Assembly: GCF_001968825.1 (NCBI RefSeq)
Contig: NZ_MIEU01000018.1
Coordinates: 62,001 to 126,000, forward strand
From: Tersicoccus sp. Bi-70
GTDB taxonomy: Bacteria; Actinomycetota; Actinomycetes; Actinomycetales; Micrococcaceae
Reading direction: 5' to 3'
DNA: 64,000 bases
Below, piece by piece: positions 1 through 8,512 of the stretch. Every line of letters starts with the position of its first letter. Position 1 is the stretch's first letter. The notes under the pieces were generated by a model. That model had not been told where the DNA came from. It saw only the letters and a list, made by a program, of their open reading frames with translations, and searched no databases. The position numbers were made by a program, and so were the translations under genes.

Positions 1-1
1 G

Positions 2-2026
2 TACCGCCGGTTGCGCGAGCAGATCCTCGCCGTCCTGGACGACACCGCGAAGATTCCGGACGTCACCAAGCGCGGCCCGTTCTACTACAACTTCTGGCGG
101 GACGAGACGAACCCGCGCGGCCTGTGGCGGCGTACCACCTGGGCGTCCTATCAGCAGGAGCAGCCGGAGTGGGAGGTGCTGCTCGACATCGACGCCCTCG
201 CCGCGGCCGACGGCACCCCGTGGGTCTTCGCCGGCGCGAGCCTGCTCCGGCCCGAGCCGGGTGAGCCCTGGCGGCGCGGCCTGGTCAAGCTCTCCCCCGA
301 CGGCGGCGACGCGGTGCGGGTTCGCGAGTTCGACGTCGAGGACAAGGCGTTCGTCGCCGAGGGCTTCGACCTGCCGACCGCGAAGACGCAGGTCAGCTGG
401 GTGGATGCGGACACGATCTTCGTGGGCACCGAGGTGGGGCCGGGGTCGATGACGACGTCGTCCTACCCGCGCACCGGCCGGCGGCTCACCCGCGGGCAGG
501 ACCTCGCCGAGGCGCCCGTGCTGTGGGAGGTGCCCGAGGAACATCTGATGGCCGTCCTCGCCCACGACCGCACGCCCGGCTTCGAGCGGGACATCGCCGT
601 CGACGTCATCGACTTCTTCCGCAGCCGCACGCATGTCGCCGGCGACGTTAGCAGCGACGGTCACAACGACACTGACGGCGACGCGAACAACGGCTCCGCC
701 GTCGCCTGGCGGCACGTCGACGTGCCCGACGACGTCAACGTCGACCTGCACCGGCAGTGGCTGCTGTTCCGTCCGCAGACCGACTGGAATCACGACGGCA
801 CCACCGTCCCGGCCGGCACCTTGGCCGTCGCCCCCCTGGAGGACTTCCTCGCGGGGCAGCGCGACCTGACCGTCGTCTTCGCCCCGGACGAGCGCACGTC
901 GCTTCAGGGCTGGAGCTGGACGGCGAACCACCTGATCCTGACCCTGCTCACCGACGTCGCCTCCCGGGTGGTCGTCCTCGATCCGGCCGCCGGCTTCACC
1001 GGCACGGAGCTGCCGGACGCCCCGGCTCTGAGCACCGTGAGCGCGTCGGCGGTCGACGACGAGGACCCCGAGGAGGGCGACGACTACTGGCTGACCGTCT
1101 CGGGCTTCCTCACCCCGACCACGCTGCAGCGCGGCCGGCTGGCCGGTGCCGGCACCGGCGGCGAGGGCGTGCCCGCCCGCACCGTCAAGACCTCGCCGTC
1201 GTTCTTCGCCGCCGAGGATCTGCAGGTCGAGCAGCACTTCGTCGTCTCGGCGGACGGCACCCGCGTGCCCTACTTCCAGATCGGGCCGAAGGACCTCGTC
1301 CTGGACGGTGCCAACCCGACACTGCTCAACGGGTACGGCGGCTTCGAGATCTCCCGCACCCCCGCGTACAGCGGCGCGATCGGACGGAGCTGGCTGACCA
1401 GGCGCACGACGTCGGGCCGTTCCGGGGTCTACGTGGTCGCGAACATCCGCGGCGGCGGCGAGTACGGGCCCGCGTGGCACCGCGCCGCCCTCCAGGCGAA
1501 TCGGCCGCGCGCCTACGAGGACTTCGCGGCCGTCGCGCAGGACCTGATCGACCGGGGCGTCACCACCCGGGAGCACCTGGGCTGCTCGGGCGGGTCCAAC
1601 GGCGGGCTGCTGGTCGGCAACATGCTCACCACCTACCCGCAGTTGTTCGGCGCCATCTCGTGTGGGGTGCCGCTGCTGGACATGCGCCGCTACACGAAGC
1701 TCTCCGCGGGCTACTCGTGGATCGCCGAGTACGGCGACCCGGACGATCCCGAGCAGTGGGCGTTCATCCGCACCTTCTCGCCGTACCACAACCTCGTTCC
1801 CGGGACCGACTACCCGGCGACGCTCATCTACACCGCCACGTCCGACGACCGGGTGGGCCCGGTGCAGGCCCGGAAGATGGCCGCCCGCATGGAGGCGATG
1901 GGCGTGGACGACGTGTGGTTCTACGAGGCCCTCGAGGGTGGGCACGCGGCGGCGTCGGACAACCGGCAGGCGGCGCAGATGGCGGCCCTGAGCAGCCAGT
2001 TCCTGTGGACGCACCTCGCCGACTGA
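2..2026 (+). CDS. S9 prolyl oligopeptidase family serine peptidase (5' end outside window)
   Basis: This is a cytoplasmic-type prolyl oligopeptidase, which cleaves short proline-containing peptides. The reading frame is open to the first bases of the window, so the start codon lies upstream; the visible 674 residues fit a family size of about 700-730. The N-terminal two thirds look like the beta-propeller. The C-terminal alpha/beta-hydrolase domain has the nucleophile elbow GCSGGSNGG (Ser codon at 1595), the acid loop TSDDRVGP (Asp codons at 1844 and 1847) and the catalytic His in EGGHAAAS (codon at 1943). There is no sign of damage. The next gene begins almost immediately downstream. Confidence 0.93.
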   Translation, partial: YRRLREQILAVLDDTAKIPDVTKRGPFYYNFWRDETNPRGLWRRTTWASYQQEQPEWEVLLDIDALAAADGTPWVFAGASLLRPEPGEPWRRGLVKLSPDGGDAVRVREFDVEDKAFVAEGFDLPTAKTQVSWVDADTIFVGTEVGPGSMTTSSYPRTGRRLTRGQDLAEAPVLWEVPEEHLMAVLAHDRTPGFERDIAVDVIDFFRSRTHVAGDVSSDGHNDTDGDANNGSAVAWRHVDVPDDVNVDLHRQWLLFRPQTDWNHDGTTVPAGTLAVAPLEDFLAGQRDLTVVFAPDERTSLQGWSWTANHLILTLLTDVASRVVVLDPAAGFTGTELPDAPALSTVSASAVDDEDPEEGDDYWLTVSGFLTPTTLQRGRLAGAGTGGEGVPARTVKTSPSFFAAEDLQVEQHFVVSADGTRVPYFQIGPKDLVLDGANPTLLNGYGGFEISRTPAYSGAIGRSWLTRRTTSGRSGVYVVANIRGGGEYGPAWHRAALQANRPRAYEDFAAVAQDLIDRGVTTREHLGCSGGSNGGLLVGNMLTTYPQLFGAISCGVPLLDMRRYTKLSAGYSWIAEYGDPDDPEQWAFIRTFSPYHNLVPGTDYPATLIYTATSDDRVGPVQARKMAARMEAMGVDDVWFYEALEGGHAAASDNRQAAQMAALSSQFLWTHLAD

Positions 2027-2043
2027 GGCAGTCGCCCCGCCGC

Positions 2044-3525
2044 CTGACGTTCGCGGACCGGCGCCGGGTCCGGCATGCCCTCGCCTCCGGGGCGAGCGAC
2101 GTCGTCGCGATCACCCTGGACCTGGACGAGCTCGACCTCGCAGTCGCCACGGTCACCGGCGCGACGGGTGGCCACGCGGTCGGTGACCACGCCGATCGGG
2201 CGGTCGGGGACGACGCCGGTGACCGGGCCGCCGGTGACGAGGCCGCCGGTGACGAGGCCGTCGCGGGGCGAGAGCCGACACCGCTCGACGTCGTCGCCCT
2301 CGCCCGGCGGGTGGACCGGCGGCTCCGTGTCCTCGCCCGGCGGGAGACGGTGCTGCGGGGACGGCTGGAGGACCGGTCGACCCGGACCACCGCCCTGCGC
2401 GCCCCGGCCGCCGAGTTCGCCCGCCGGGCTTCGGCCATCCGCCAGGAGTGCCTCGCCGTGCTCGCCGTCGCCTCCCTGCAGACCCGCGCGCCGGGGTGGG
2501 AGCGCATCTGGGACGAGCACGTCGCTCCGGTGCTGAGCGCGCCGGAGGAGTTCGCCGCCCTGGCCGCGAGGGCCGGGGTGGTCGGCGCCGCCGCCGCTCC
2601 CGTCATCGCCCGGCTGGACGAGCACCGTCGCGCCCTGCTCGCCGTCGATGCCGAGGTCCGTGCGGGCAGCCTCACCCCGGCCTCCGCCCTGCGCACCGTC
2701 GCGACGGCCACGGCGGCGGTGGCCGACGTCCTGGACGAGGCCGTCGACGCGCTGCTGGTCACGCGGTTCAGCCCCCGGCACCGGCGCTCCGATCCGACCT
2801 ACCGGGGCCGGCAGGAACGCCGCCACCTGGTGACGGCAACGCGGTCCGCGGCGCGGCTGCCCCCGGTCACCGCGGTGCTGCTCGACCGGGACGGTGAGAC
2901 GGCCGACGAGGTGCTCACCGTCGGGGCGCTCTCCGACTGGTGGACCGGCGTGCTGCTGCGCGACCGCTCCCGCGGGGCGCTCCGATCCCGGCATCGTCGG
3001 AACAGCGTGAACGGCGACGCCCTCGCCTCCGTGGGCATCAGCGTCGGGGTGACGCTGCTCCTGCTCGCCGTCCTCCTCGGCTCGGGCCTCGTCTGGTCGC
3101 TGCTGCTCTCCCGCGACTGGGCCTTCCTGTCCATCCCGACCACGTTCGGCGTCGCCCTCGTGCTGCCGCACGCCGTCGGCGCCGAGCGGCGTGCGGCGAT
3201 CCGTTCCCGGCGGTCGACGAGGCGGCGGCTGGCCGCGGTCGGCCGGCGGATCCGCGCGCTCTACACCGCGGAGGACGCCCTCACCCTCGACGCGCTGGTC
3301 GCGCAGACCCGGGACCGGCACGCCCTGAGCGAGCGGGAGCGGCTCGCCCGCACCACCCTGCTCGCCTTCCGCCGCCACGAGGAGCTGACGGCCCGGCCGC
3401 GCATCGCGCAGGCGACGGACCGGCACGCCCGCGACGTCGAGGCGCTGGCGCTGCAGGTCGAGGCGGTGCACCGGCGCGGCCGTGCCCTCACCGCGGAGGC
3501 GCCGGTCGCCGTCGTCGTGCGGTGA
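2044..3525 (+). CDS. Unrecognised membrane-associated protein with two TM segments
   Basis: I do not recognise the family. The frame closes at 3525 and is open far upstream through the peptidase gene. No good ATG or GTG with a ribosome binding site is visible near 2030-2170, so the start is uncertain; 2044 (CTG) is only the earliest codon clear of the preceding stop. The protein is Arg- and Ala-rich with long helical stretches. It has two adjacent hydrophobic segments, one around VGISVGVTLLLLAVLLGSG and one around PTTFGVALVLPHAVG (about nt 3030-3175), followed by a basic helical C-terminal region. The codon bias supports real coding in this frame. Confidence 0.5.
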   Translation: MTFADRRRVRHALASGASDVVAITLDLDELDLAVATVTGATGGHAVGDHADRAVGDDAGDRAAGDEAAGDEAVAGREPTPLDVVALARRVDRRLRVLARRETVLRGRLEDRSTRTTALRAPAAEFARRASAIRQECLAVLAVASLQTRAPGWERIWDEHVAPVLSAPEEFAALAARAGVVGAAAAPVIARLDEHRRALLAVDAEVRAGSLTPASALRTVATATAAVADVLDEAVDALLVTRFSPRHRRSDPTYRGRQERRHLVTATRSAARLPPVTAVLLDRDGETADEVLTVGALSDWWTGVLLRDRSRGALRSRHRRNSVNGDALASVGISVGVTLLLLAVLLGSGLVWSLLLSRDWAFLSIPTTFGVALVLPHAVGAERRAAIRSRRSTRRRLAAVGRRIRALYTAEDALTLDALVAQTRDRHALSERERLARTTLLAFRRHEELTARPRIAQATDRHARDVEALALQVEAVHRRGRALTAEAPVAVVVR

Positions 3526-3588
3526 GCGCGATGAGGGCGCCGACCGTCGACATCGTCGAACGCGACGAGGTGTTCGGGACCGACGACG

Positions 3589-5544
3589 TCAGGGCAGGTA
3601 CCAGACCACGTCGTCCTTGAACCCGTTGGCGTAGGCGACGCGGGCCTGGCCGAGGTCGCCGTCGAGGTCGTACGTCAGCTTCCCCTGCGTGCACTGGCCG
3701 CGGGCCAGCGTCATCGTCCCGAGTTCGCCCGAGCCGACCGGCACCCTCGTGCCCCGGGAGGCCCCGGCGCTCCAGAGGGCGAAGTCGCCGGGCCCCACGC
3801 GCTGCTGCACGCTCGGGCTGACGTCCTTGCCCCGGCTGTCCTCGCCCGCGCAGAACTCCACGGTGAAGGTCGTGCGCGTGCGGTGGGCGGCGGCACGCAC
3901 GCTGTCGACGTCGCGCACGGTGACGGTGGACCCGTTGCCGAGGGTGACCTTCTCCCCCACCGAGACCCGGGACTGCACGGGACCGGAGGCACCGGTCGCC
4001 TGCGTGATCGCCATGATGCCGACGAAGGCGAGCATCAGGATCCCGAAGACGAGCAGAGGGCGCAGCCAGCGACGCGAACGGAACGCCACGGTGCGGATCG
4101 CCGCGGCGCGGGCGGCGTCCGCCGCCTTCGCTCGCGGCACCCCCGCCAGCCGGCGGTCGAGCAGGGAACGGAGCGCCCGACGGCGCTGGAACGTGTCCAC
4201 GACGAAGGACACCCGGCGCATCGCCGCGTCGACGACCGTCACGCCGGAGGCCTCGTCCTCGACGACGAACACCGCATCGGCCAGGCTGACCCCCGTGGCG
4301 GTCCCGGGACCGACCTCCCCGTGGTAGGCGGCGCGGAGCGTGGTTCCACCGATCAGCAGCTTCGCCGGGGGGTCCGCGACGCCGGGGTCGCGCTGCCGGG
4401 CGATCCAGGTGCTGAACGTGCGGTGACGTTCCTGCGGCAGCTCGGCCGTCAGCGGCTCGAAGCCCGGCATCGGCTCGGCCGCGCGGGGCCGGGCCAGGTG
4501 AACCGACCGCAGCGCCACGCCGAGCGCGGCCCGCACGTCGCTCGCGGTGAGCGACCGCTCCTCCGGCAGACCGAGCACGCGCCGCTCGCGCACCCACGTC
4601 GGCGACGGCGCCTCGGCCCGCGCGACGACGGCCTCGTCGATGACGCGGTCCGGGACCGGCAGCGGGGAGACGACCAGCCGGCCGATCGCCCGGTCCCGCT
4701 GGTCCGCCGTCAGGGTCTGGCCCACCTGCAGCGTCAGGATGAGGTGCTCCCGCAGCGCGGTGACCTGGGTTCCGACCCGGATCTGTGGCCCGACCAGCTC
4801 CTCGACCGTCTCGTCCAGGCGACGCGTCAGCACGTCCGCCGCGGCCAGGCCGGCGAGGCCCCGTGGCACGACGACGGAGAACAGGACGGGTCCCTCGGGG
4901 GCCTCGAGCGAGCCCGGGCGGGCGACGGCGTCGCCGTCGCCCCGGCGGGCCGGCAGCGCGGACCGGACCGGGCGGGTGAATCTGCCGGCCAGGAGGGCGG
5001 GCAGCTCCGCGTCGTCGGTGAAGAAGGCACCGGGCACCTCACCGGCGAATGGCGAGAGCCGGCGCAGCAGCGCCCGTCCCCGGTTCAGCGCGTCGGGCAC
5101 CGTGACGCCGAGCCAGGTCAGGGCAAGCCCGTTGACGCCGCATCGTGCCGCCACGTCGGTGCCCCAGACGGACACCCGCACCGGCACGGGATCGACGTCG
5201 TCCTCCAGGGGCGGCGACGCGGGCGTCGGACCGGCCGGCGCGTCGACCACCCCGGGCAACCGCTCCCAGGCGGCCAGGACCGCGTCCCGCCGCCCGCGCA
5301 CGGTCACCGTCAGCGTGGTCTCCGCGACCTGTGCGAGGACCTCGGGCACGGCGACGTCGCCCGGCGCGATCTCGACCGGGCGGCCCAGCTCCCGCCGGAG
5401 CAGCCCCGCCGCGTACCGCAGGGCACCCAGGTCCTCGGCGGACTCGTCGAGGAGTCCGTGGGCCACCGTCCAGCCGACCGTCGTGTCCGTGGCCTCACCG
5501 TCGAGCACCTGCCAGTCGACACCGTCGATCCGCACCCACGCCAT
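3589..5544 (-). CDS. Unrecognised 651-aa protein with one C-terminal-half TM helix
   Basis: The start is ATG at 5544, preceded on the coding strand by a GGGGGAC purine-rich site; the frame extends further upstream but without a better start. The first ~510 residues are soluble and acidic, with no motif I can name. Basic residues then precede one TM helix (around RPLLVFGILMLAFVGIMAI, about residues 525-545). A ~105-residue C-terminal domain follows with two cysteines (FCAGED, GQCTQG) that could form a disulfide outside the cell. It may be a membrane-anchored sensor or secretion-associated protein, but that is inference. It converges with the gene ending at 3525. Confidence 0.6.
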   Translation of the reverse strand: MAWVRIDGVDWQVLDGEATDTTVGWTVAHGLLDESAEDLGALRYAAGLLRRELGRPVEIAPGDVAVPEVLAQVAETTLTVTVRGRRDAVLAAWERLPGVVDAPAGPTPASPPLEDDVDPVPVRVSVWGTDVAARCGVNGLALTWLGVTVPDALNRGRALLRRLSPFAGEVPGAFFTDDAELPALLAGRFTRPVRSALPARRGDGDAVARPGSLEAPEGPVLFSVVVPRGLAGLAAADVLTRRLDETVEELVGPQIRVGTQVTALREHLILTLQVGQTLTADQRDRAIGRLVVSPLPVPDRVIDEAVVARAEAPSPTWVRERRVLGLPEERSLTASDVRAALGVALRSVHLARPRAAEPMPGFEPLTAELPQERHRTFSTWIARQRDPGVADPPAKLLIGGTTLRAAYHGEVGPGTATGVSLADAVFVVEDEASGVTVVDAAMRRVSFVVDTFQRRRALRSLLDRRLAGVPRAKAADAARAAAIRTVAFRSRRWLRPLLVFGILMLAFVGIMAITQATGASGPVQSRVSVGEKVTLGNGSTVTVRDVDSVRAAAHRTRTTFTVEFCAGEDSRGKDVSPSVQQRVGPGDFALWSAGASRGTRVPVGSGELGTMTLARGQCTQGKLTYDLDGDLGQARVAYANGFKDDVVWYLP

Positions 5545-5599
5545 CGGCGTCCCCCGTTCGATCCGATCGCCGCCGTTGCGGCCCTGTCGATTCAACCAT

Positions 5600-5650
5600 C
5601 GGCACGACGGAGTACCCCGTCGGCACGACGGAGTACCCCGTCGGCACGGC
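5600..5650. repeat. 21-bp tandem repeat, about 2.4 copies
   Basis: The 21-bp unit CGGCACGACGGAGTACCCCGT occurs at 5600-5620 and 5621-5641, followed by a partial copy to 5650. It lies in the promoter-side intergenic region of the 3589-5544 gene. Its function is unknown; copy number could vary between strains. Confidence 0.85.
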
Positions 5651-5713
5651 GAGAGAGCGGCGAGGGCGGGCACCAAGGAGGAGTCCGGATCCACACGAGG
5701 GCCCGGAAACGAC

Positions 5714-5747
5714 GAACGGCCCGGACCACGAGGGGTCCGGGCCGTTC
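5714..5747 (-). terminator. Terminator-like hairpin downstream of tRNA-Ser
   Basis: A perfect 14-bp GC-rich stem (arms 5714-5727 and 5734-5747) with a 6-nt loop. It lies just 3' of the leftward tRNA-Ser gene and probably ends its transcript. Confidence 0.75.
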
Positions 5748-5784
5748 CCGGTGCTGCAACCGACGTCCTGACGGACATCGTTCG

Positions 5785-5874
5785 CGGAGACGGGGGGATT
5801 TGAACCCCCGGTCGAGTTTTAAGCCCGACCCTTCATTAGCAGTGAAGTCCATTCGGCCGCTCTGGCACGTCTCC
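5785..5874 (-). tRNA. tRNA-Ser(GCU)
   Basis: The minus-strand transcript folds as a class II tRNA: 7-bp acceptor GGAGACG/CGTCTCC, anticodon stem CTTCA/TGAAG around loop CTGCTAA (anticodon GCU), a long variable arm, and T loop TTCAAAT. The length is about 90 nt including the discriminator base. CCA is not encoded. Confidence 0.93.
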
Positions 5875-5968
5875 AGCGCTGTCACCAGCCTCCCTAGGGT
5901 AACCAGAACCGGTCAGCCTGCACAAAACACCGAACCGGGGCCGGGTGTCGCAAATCACAAACTTATCT

Positions 5969-5997
5969 TTGCAAACAAGTCTTTGCATAGCTAGGAT
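5969..5997 (+). promoter_or_regulatory. Promoter and likely operator for the ArsR-like gene (leaderless)
   Basis: A -35 TTGCAA (5969-5974) and a -10 TAGGAT (5992-5997) are separated by 17 bp. The expected transcription start falls at or next to the ATG at 6004, so the mRNA is probably leaderless. The octamer TCTTTGCA is repeated at 5966-5973 and 5980-5987. A GCAAA/TTTGC inverted pair (5950-5954, 5968-5972) overlaps the -35, consistent with autoregulation. Confidence 0.65.
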
Positions 5998-6003
5998 GGA
6001 GTC

Positions 6004-6657
6004 ATGTCCGAGATCCCTCCCACCGACGCCCTGCCCGTGCTGGCCGGTCCGGTGCGGGACGTCGGCGTCGAATCCCTCAAGGCCCTCGGCCACCCGCTCC
6101 GGGTCCAGATCCTCAACACGCTCAGCCAGTTCGGTCCGCAGACCGCCAGCTCGCTCGCCGAGCGACTCGGCGGCACCAGCGGATCATTCAGCTACCACCT
6201 GCGCCAGCTGGCGCGGCACGACTTCATCCGGGACGTCCCGGACCGGGGCAACGCCCGCGACCGCTGGTGGGAGCGCACGCCCGGGTCCATCAACGTCAAC
6301 CCGCTCGCCGTCGCCGACAACCCGGCCGGCGTCGAGGCCGCCCACGTGATCCTGCGGGAGTGGGGCCGCAATCGCGCCGCCCTGCTCGCCGCCTTCGAGG
6401 AGCGCGGGGAGCAGGAACTCCCGCGCCCCTGGTTCGAGGCGAGCGTCCTGGAGGCGGCCAACGTCCGGGTCACCGCCGAGGAGCTGGATCGCATCAGCCA
6501 CCGGGTCACCCGTGCCGTGGAGGCGATCATCGCCCCCTACCGGAACCGGGAGCCGGCCGAGGACGCCCGCGCCGTCCAGGTCCAGCTCAACGTGTTCCCC
6601 CTTCTCGATCCCCCCGTCATCCCCACCCCCACTACCTCCGAAGGAGAAGACCGATGA
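6004..6657 (+). CDS. ArsR-like winged-helix transcriptional regulator
   Basis: A 217-residue regulator with a winged HTH near the N-terminus. The segment ALGHPLRVQILNTLSQFG is the typical ArsR/HTH_20 first helix, and TASSLAERLGGTSGSFSYHL is the recognition region (about residues 40-75). The C-terminal half is a helical ligand or dimerisation domain ending in a Pro-rich tail. No CxC metal site is seen, so the signal is not obviously a metal. The start is ATG 6004 on a probably leaderless transcript. The stop overlaps the start of the next small gene by 4 bases (ATGA), so the two are likely co-translated. Confidence 0.85.
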   Translation: MSEIPPTDALPVLAGPVRDVGVESLKALGHPLRVQILNTLSQFGPQTASSLAERLGGTSGSFSYHLRQLARHDFIRDVPDRGNARDRWWERTPGSINVNPLAVADNPAGVEAAHVILREWGRNRAALLAAFEERGEQELPRPWFEASVLEAANVRVTAEELDRISHRVTRAVEAIIAPYRNREPAEDARAVQVQLNVFPLLDPPVIPTPTTSEGEDR

Positions 6658-6869
6658 GCGTCCTCGACACCAGCGCCCTCATGACCGTTCGCCCCACCAC
6701 CCCGAGCACCCGCGCCACGCTGCTCACGCGGCTGCTGAAGCCGGCCACCACCGGCCGGACGGTCGCCCGCCGCGAGCGCTACCTGCAGCAGGTGGAGGCG
6801 TTCCGCACCACGCACAGCGACCACAGCACGCTGCGCACCGGCGGCAGCGCCTGGCCCGACTTCAACTGA
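6654..6869 (+). CDS. Small basic protein coupled to the ArsR-like regulator
   Basis: A 71-residue ORF starting at the ATGA overlap with the regulator, with AAGGAGAAG 9 bases upstream. It is Thr/Arg-rich (RPTTPSTRATLLTRLL, TVARRERYLQQVEAFRTTH) and has no TM helix or signal peptide. I do not recognise a family. Translational coupling and a strong Shine-Dalgarno make it likely to be real. A strong terminator follows within 40 bases. Confidence 0.6.
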   Translation: MSVLDTSALMTVRPTTPSTRATLLTRLLKPATTGRTVARRERYLQQVEAFRTTHSDHSTLRTGGSAWPDFN

Positions 6870-6905
6870 CGCCCGTCCGTTCCGGACGTCACACACCCGG
6901 GCATG

Positions 6906-6943
6906 ACGAAGCCCCGGCACCCTGAGGGGTGCCGGGGCTTCGT
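6906..6943. terminator. Bidirectional terminator between convergent genes
   Basis: A perfect 17-bp stem (6906-6922 with 6927-6943) and a 4-nt loop, lying between the rightward regulator operon and the leftward transporter gene. Confidence 0.88.
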
Positions 6944-6971
6944 CGTGTCGTGGGGCGCGAGCGGCGGCCCG

Positions 6972-8426
6972 TCAGCGGCCCTGGACCGCGGGCTGCTGGG
7001 AGGAGACCGGCGCCGCGATGTCCTCGAGCGACTTCCGCGCCGCGTCGACGCCGAGGAAGATCTCCACCACGCCCGCGGCGATCATCAGGCCCGCGCCGAT
7101 GAAGTACCCGACGGCCACCGCGCCGATCCCCTGCTCGACGAACTTCCCGAACAGCAGCGGGCCGATGATGCCGCCGAGGCCGGTGCCCACCGCGTAGAAG
7201 AAGGCGATCGCCATCGCGCGCGTCTCCATCGGGAAGATCTCACTGACCGTCAGGTAGGCGGAGCTCGCGCCGGCGGAGGCGAAGAAGAAGACGATGCACC
7301 AGCACACGGTCAGGGCGACGGCGTCGAGCACCTGCGCCTGGAACAGCAGCGCGGTCACCACCAGCAGCACGCCGGAGCCGATGTAGCTGCCCGCGATCAT
7401 GGGGCGGCGGCCCAGGGTGTCGAAGAGCCGGCCGAGGACGAGCGGGCCGGCGAAGTTGCCCAGGGCGATCGGTACGAGGAACCACGGGGCGGCGCCGCCC
7501 GAGACCCCGAGCAGCTTGGTGAGCACGAGCGCGTAGGTGAAGAAGACCGCGTTGTAGAGGAACGCCTGGCCGACGAACAGGCTCAGCCCGAGGACGGAGC
7601 GCTTCGGGTACTGGCCGAAGGCGACCTTGATGATGGTGCCGAAGCCGGTCGACTTCCGCTGCTGGATCGTCAGGGACTGCTGCACCGGCTCGAGCGTCTT
7701 CCCGGTCTCGCCCTCGACCCGGTGCTCGATGTCGTCGACCAGCGTCTCGGCGTCCCGGTCATGGCCGTGGATGAACATCCACCGGGGCGACTCGGGCACG
7801 TGCCGCCGCACCAGCAGGATGACCAGGCCGAGCACCGCGCCGAGCCCGAACGCGAGCCGCCAGCCGATGTCGGCCGCGAAGAGGTGGGTATTGAGCAGGA
7901 CGACCGAGAGCACAGCGCCGGCCGCCGCACCGAGCCAGTAGGACCCGTTGATGGCCAGATCGACGATGCCGCGGTGCCGGGCCGGGATCAGCTCGTCGAT
8001 CGCGGAGTTGATCGCGGCGTACTCGCCGCCGATGCCGGCGCCGGTGAAGAAGCGGCAGATGAAGAAGAAGATCGGGTTGAACGAGAACGCGGTGGCGACC
8101 GTGGCCGCCAGGTAGAGCAGCAGCGTGATCATGAACAGGCGCTTCCGGCCCCAGCGGTCGGTCAGGTACCCGAACACGAGCGAGCCCACACAGGCTCCGG
8201 CCACGTAGATCGCCGCCGCGAGTCCGATGTCCGCCGGCGTCAGGCCGAGCCCGGAGGCGCCCTCGGTCAGCCGGTCACTGATCGAGCCGATGATCGTGAC
8301 CTCGAGGCCATCGAGGATCCACACGGTCCCCAGCCCGACGACGATCATCCAGTGCCAGCCCGCCCACGGCAGCCGGTCCAGCCGGCCCGGGATCCGGGTC
8401 TCGATCGTCTGCAACTGCTGCGCCAT
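6972..8426 (-). CDS. MFS transporter, sugar-porter-like
   Basis: A 484-residue polytopic inner-membrane protein with about 12 hydrophobic helices. The MFS loop 2-3 signature is present as GYLTDRWGRKR, with its loop 8-9 counterpart GRLFDTLGRRP. The mid-sequence motif RRHVPESPRWMF is the PESPR(W/F)L signature of the sugar-porter group. ATG 8426 is preserved behind AAGGGAGC; an ATG a few codons upstream is less well placed. The substrate cannot be read from sequence; sugars or organic acids are likely. A second MFS gene lies immediately upstream in the same direction. Confidence 0.88.
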   Translation of the reverse strand: MAQQLQTIETRIPGRLDRLPWAGWHWMIVVGLGTVWILDGLEVTIIGSISDRLTEGASGLGLTPADIGLAAAIYVAGACVGSLVFGYLTDRWGRKRLFMITLLLYLAATVATAFSFNPIFFFICRFFTGAGIGGEYAAINSAIDELIPARHRGIVDLAINGSYWLGAAAGAVLSVVLLNTHLFAADIGWRLAFGLGAVLGLVILLVRRHVPESPRWMFIHGHDRDAETLVDDIEHRVEGETGKTLEPVQQSLTIQQRKSTGFGTIIKVAFGQYPKRSVLGLSLFVGQAFLYNAVFFTYALVLTKLLGVSGGAAPWFLVPIALGNFAGPLVLGRLFDTLGRRPMIAGSYIGSGVLLVVTALLFQAQVLDAVALTVCWCIVFFFASAGASSAYLTVSEIFPMETRAMAIAFFYAVGTGLGGIIGPLLFGKFVEQGIGAVAVGYFIGAGLMIAAGVVEIFLGVDAARKSLEDIAAPVSSQQPAVQGR

Positions 8427-8512
8427 CGATGTGCTCCCTTGCATTCGCGTCCTGAGCGGCAGCTTAGACCTCAGCGGGGAGTCGACACCCACGTCACACC
8501 GGACATCCGTGG

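Noticed and set aside
757-2030. Open frame upstream of the 2044-3525 gene through the peptidase
   Set aside because: It overlaps a well-supported peptidase domain with catalytic residues; only the part after 2026 looks genuine.
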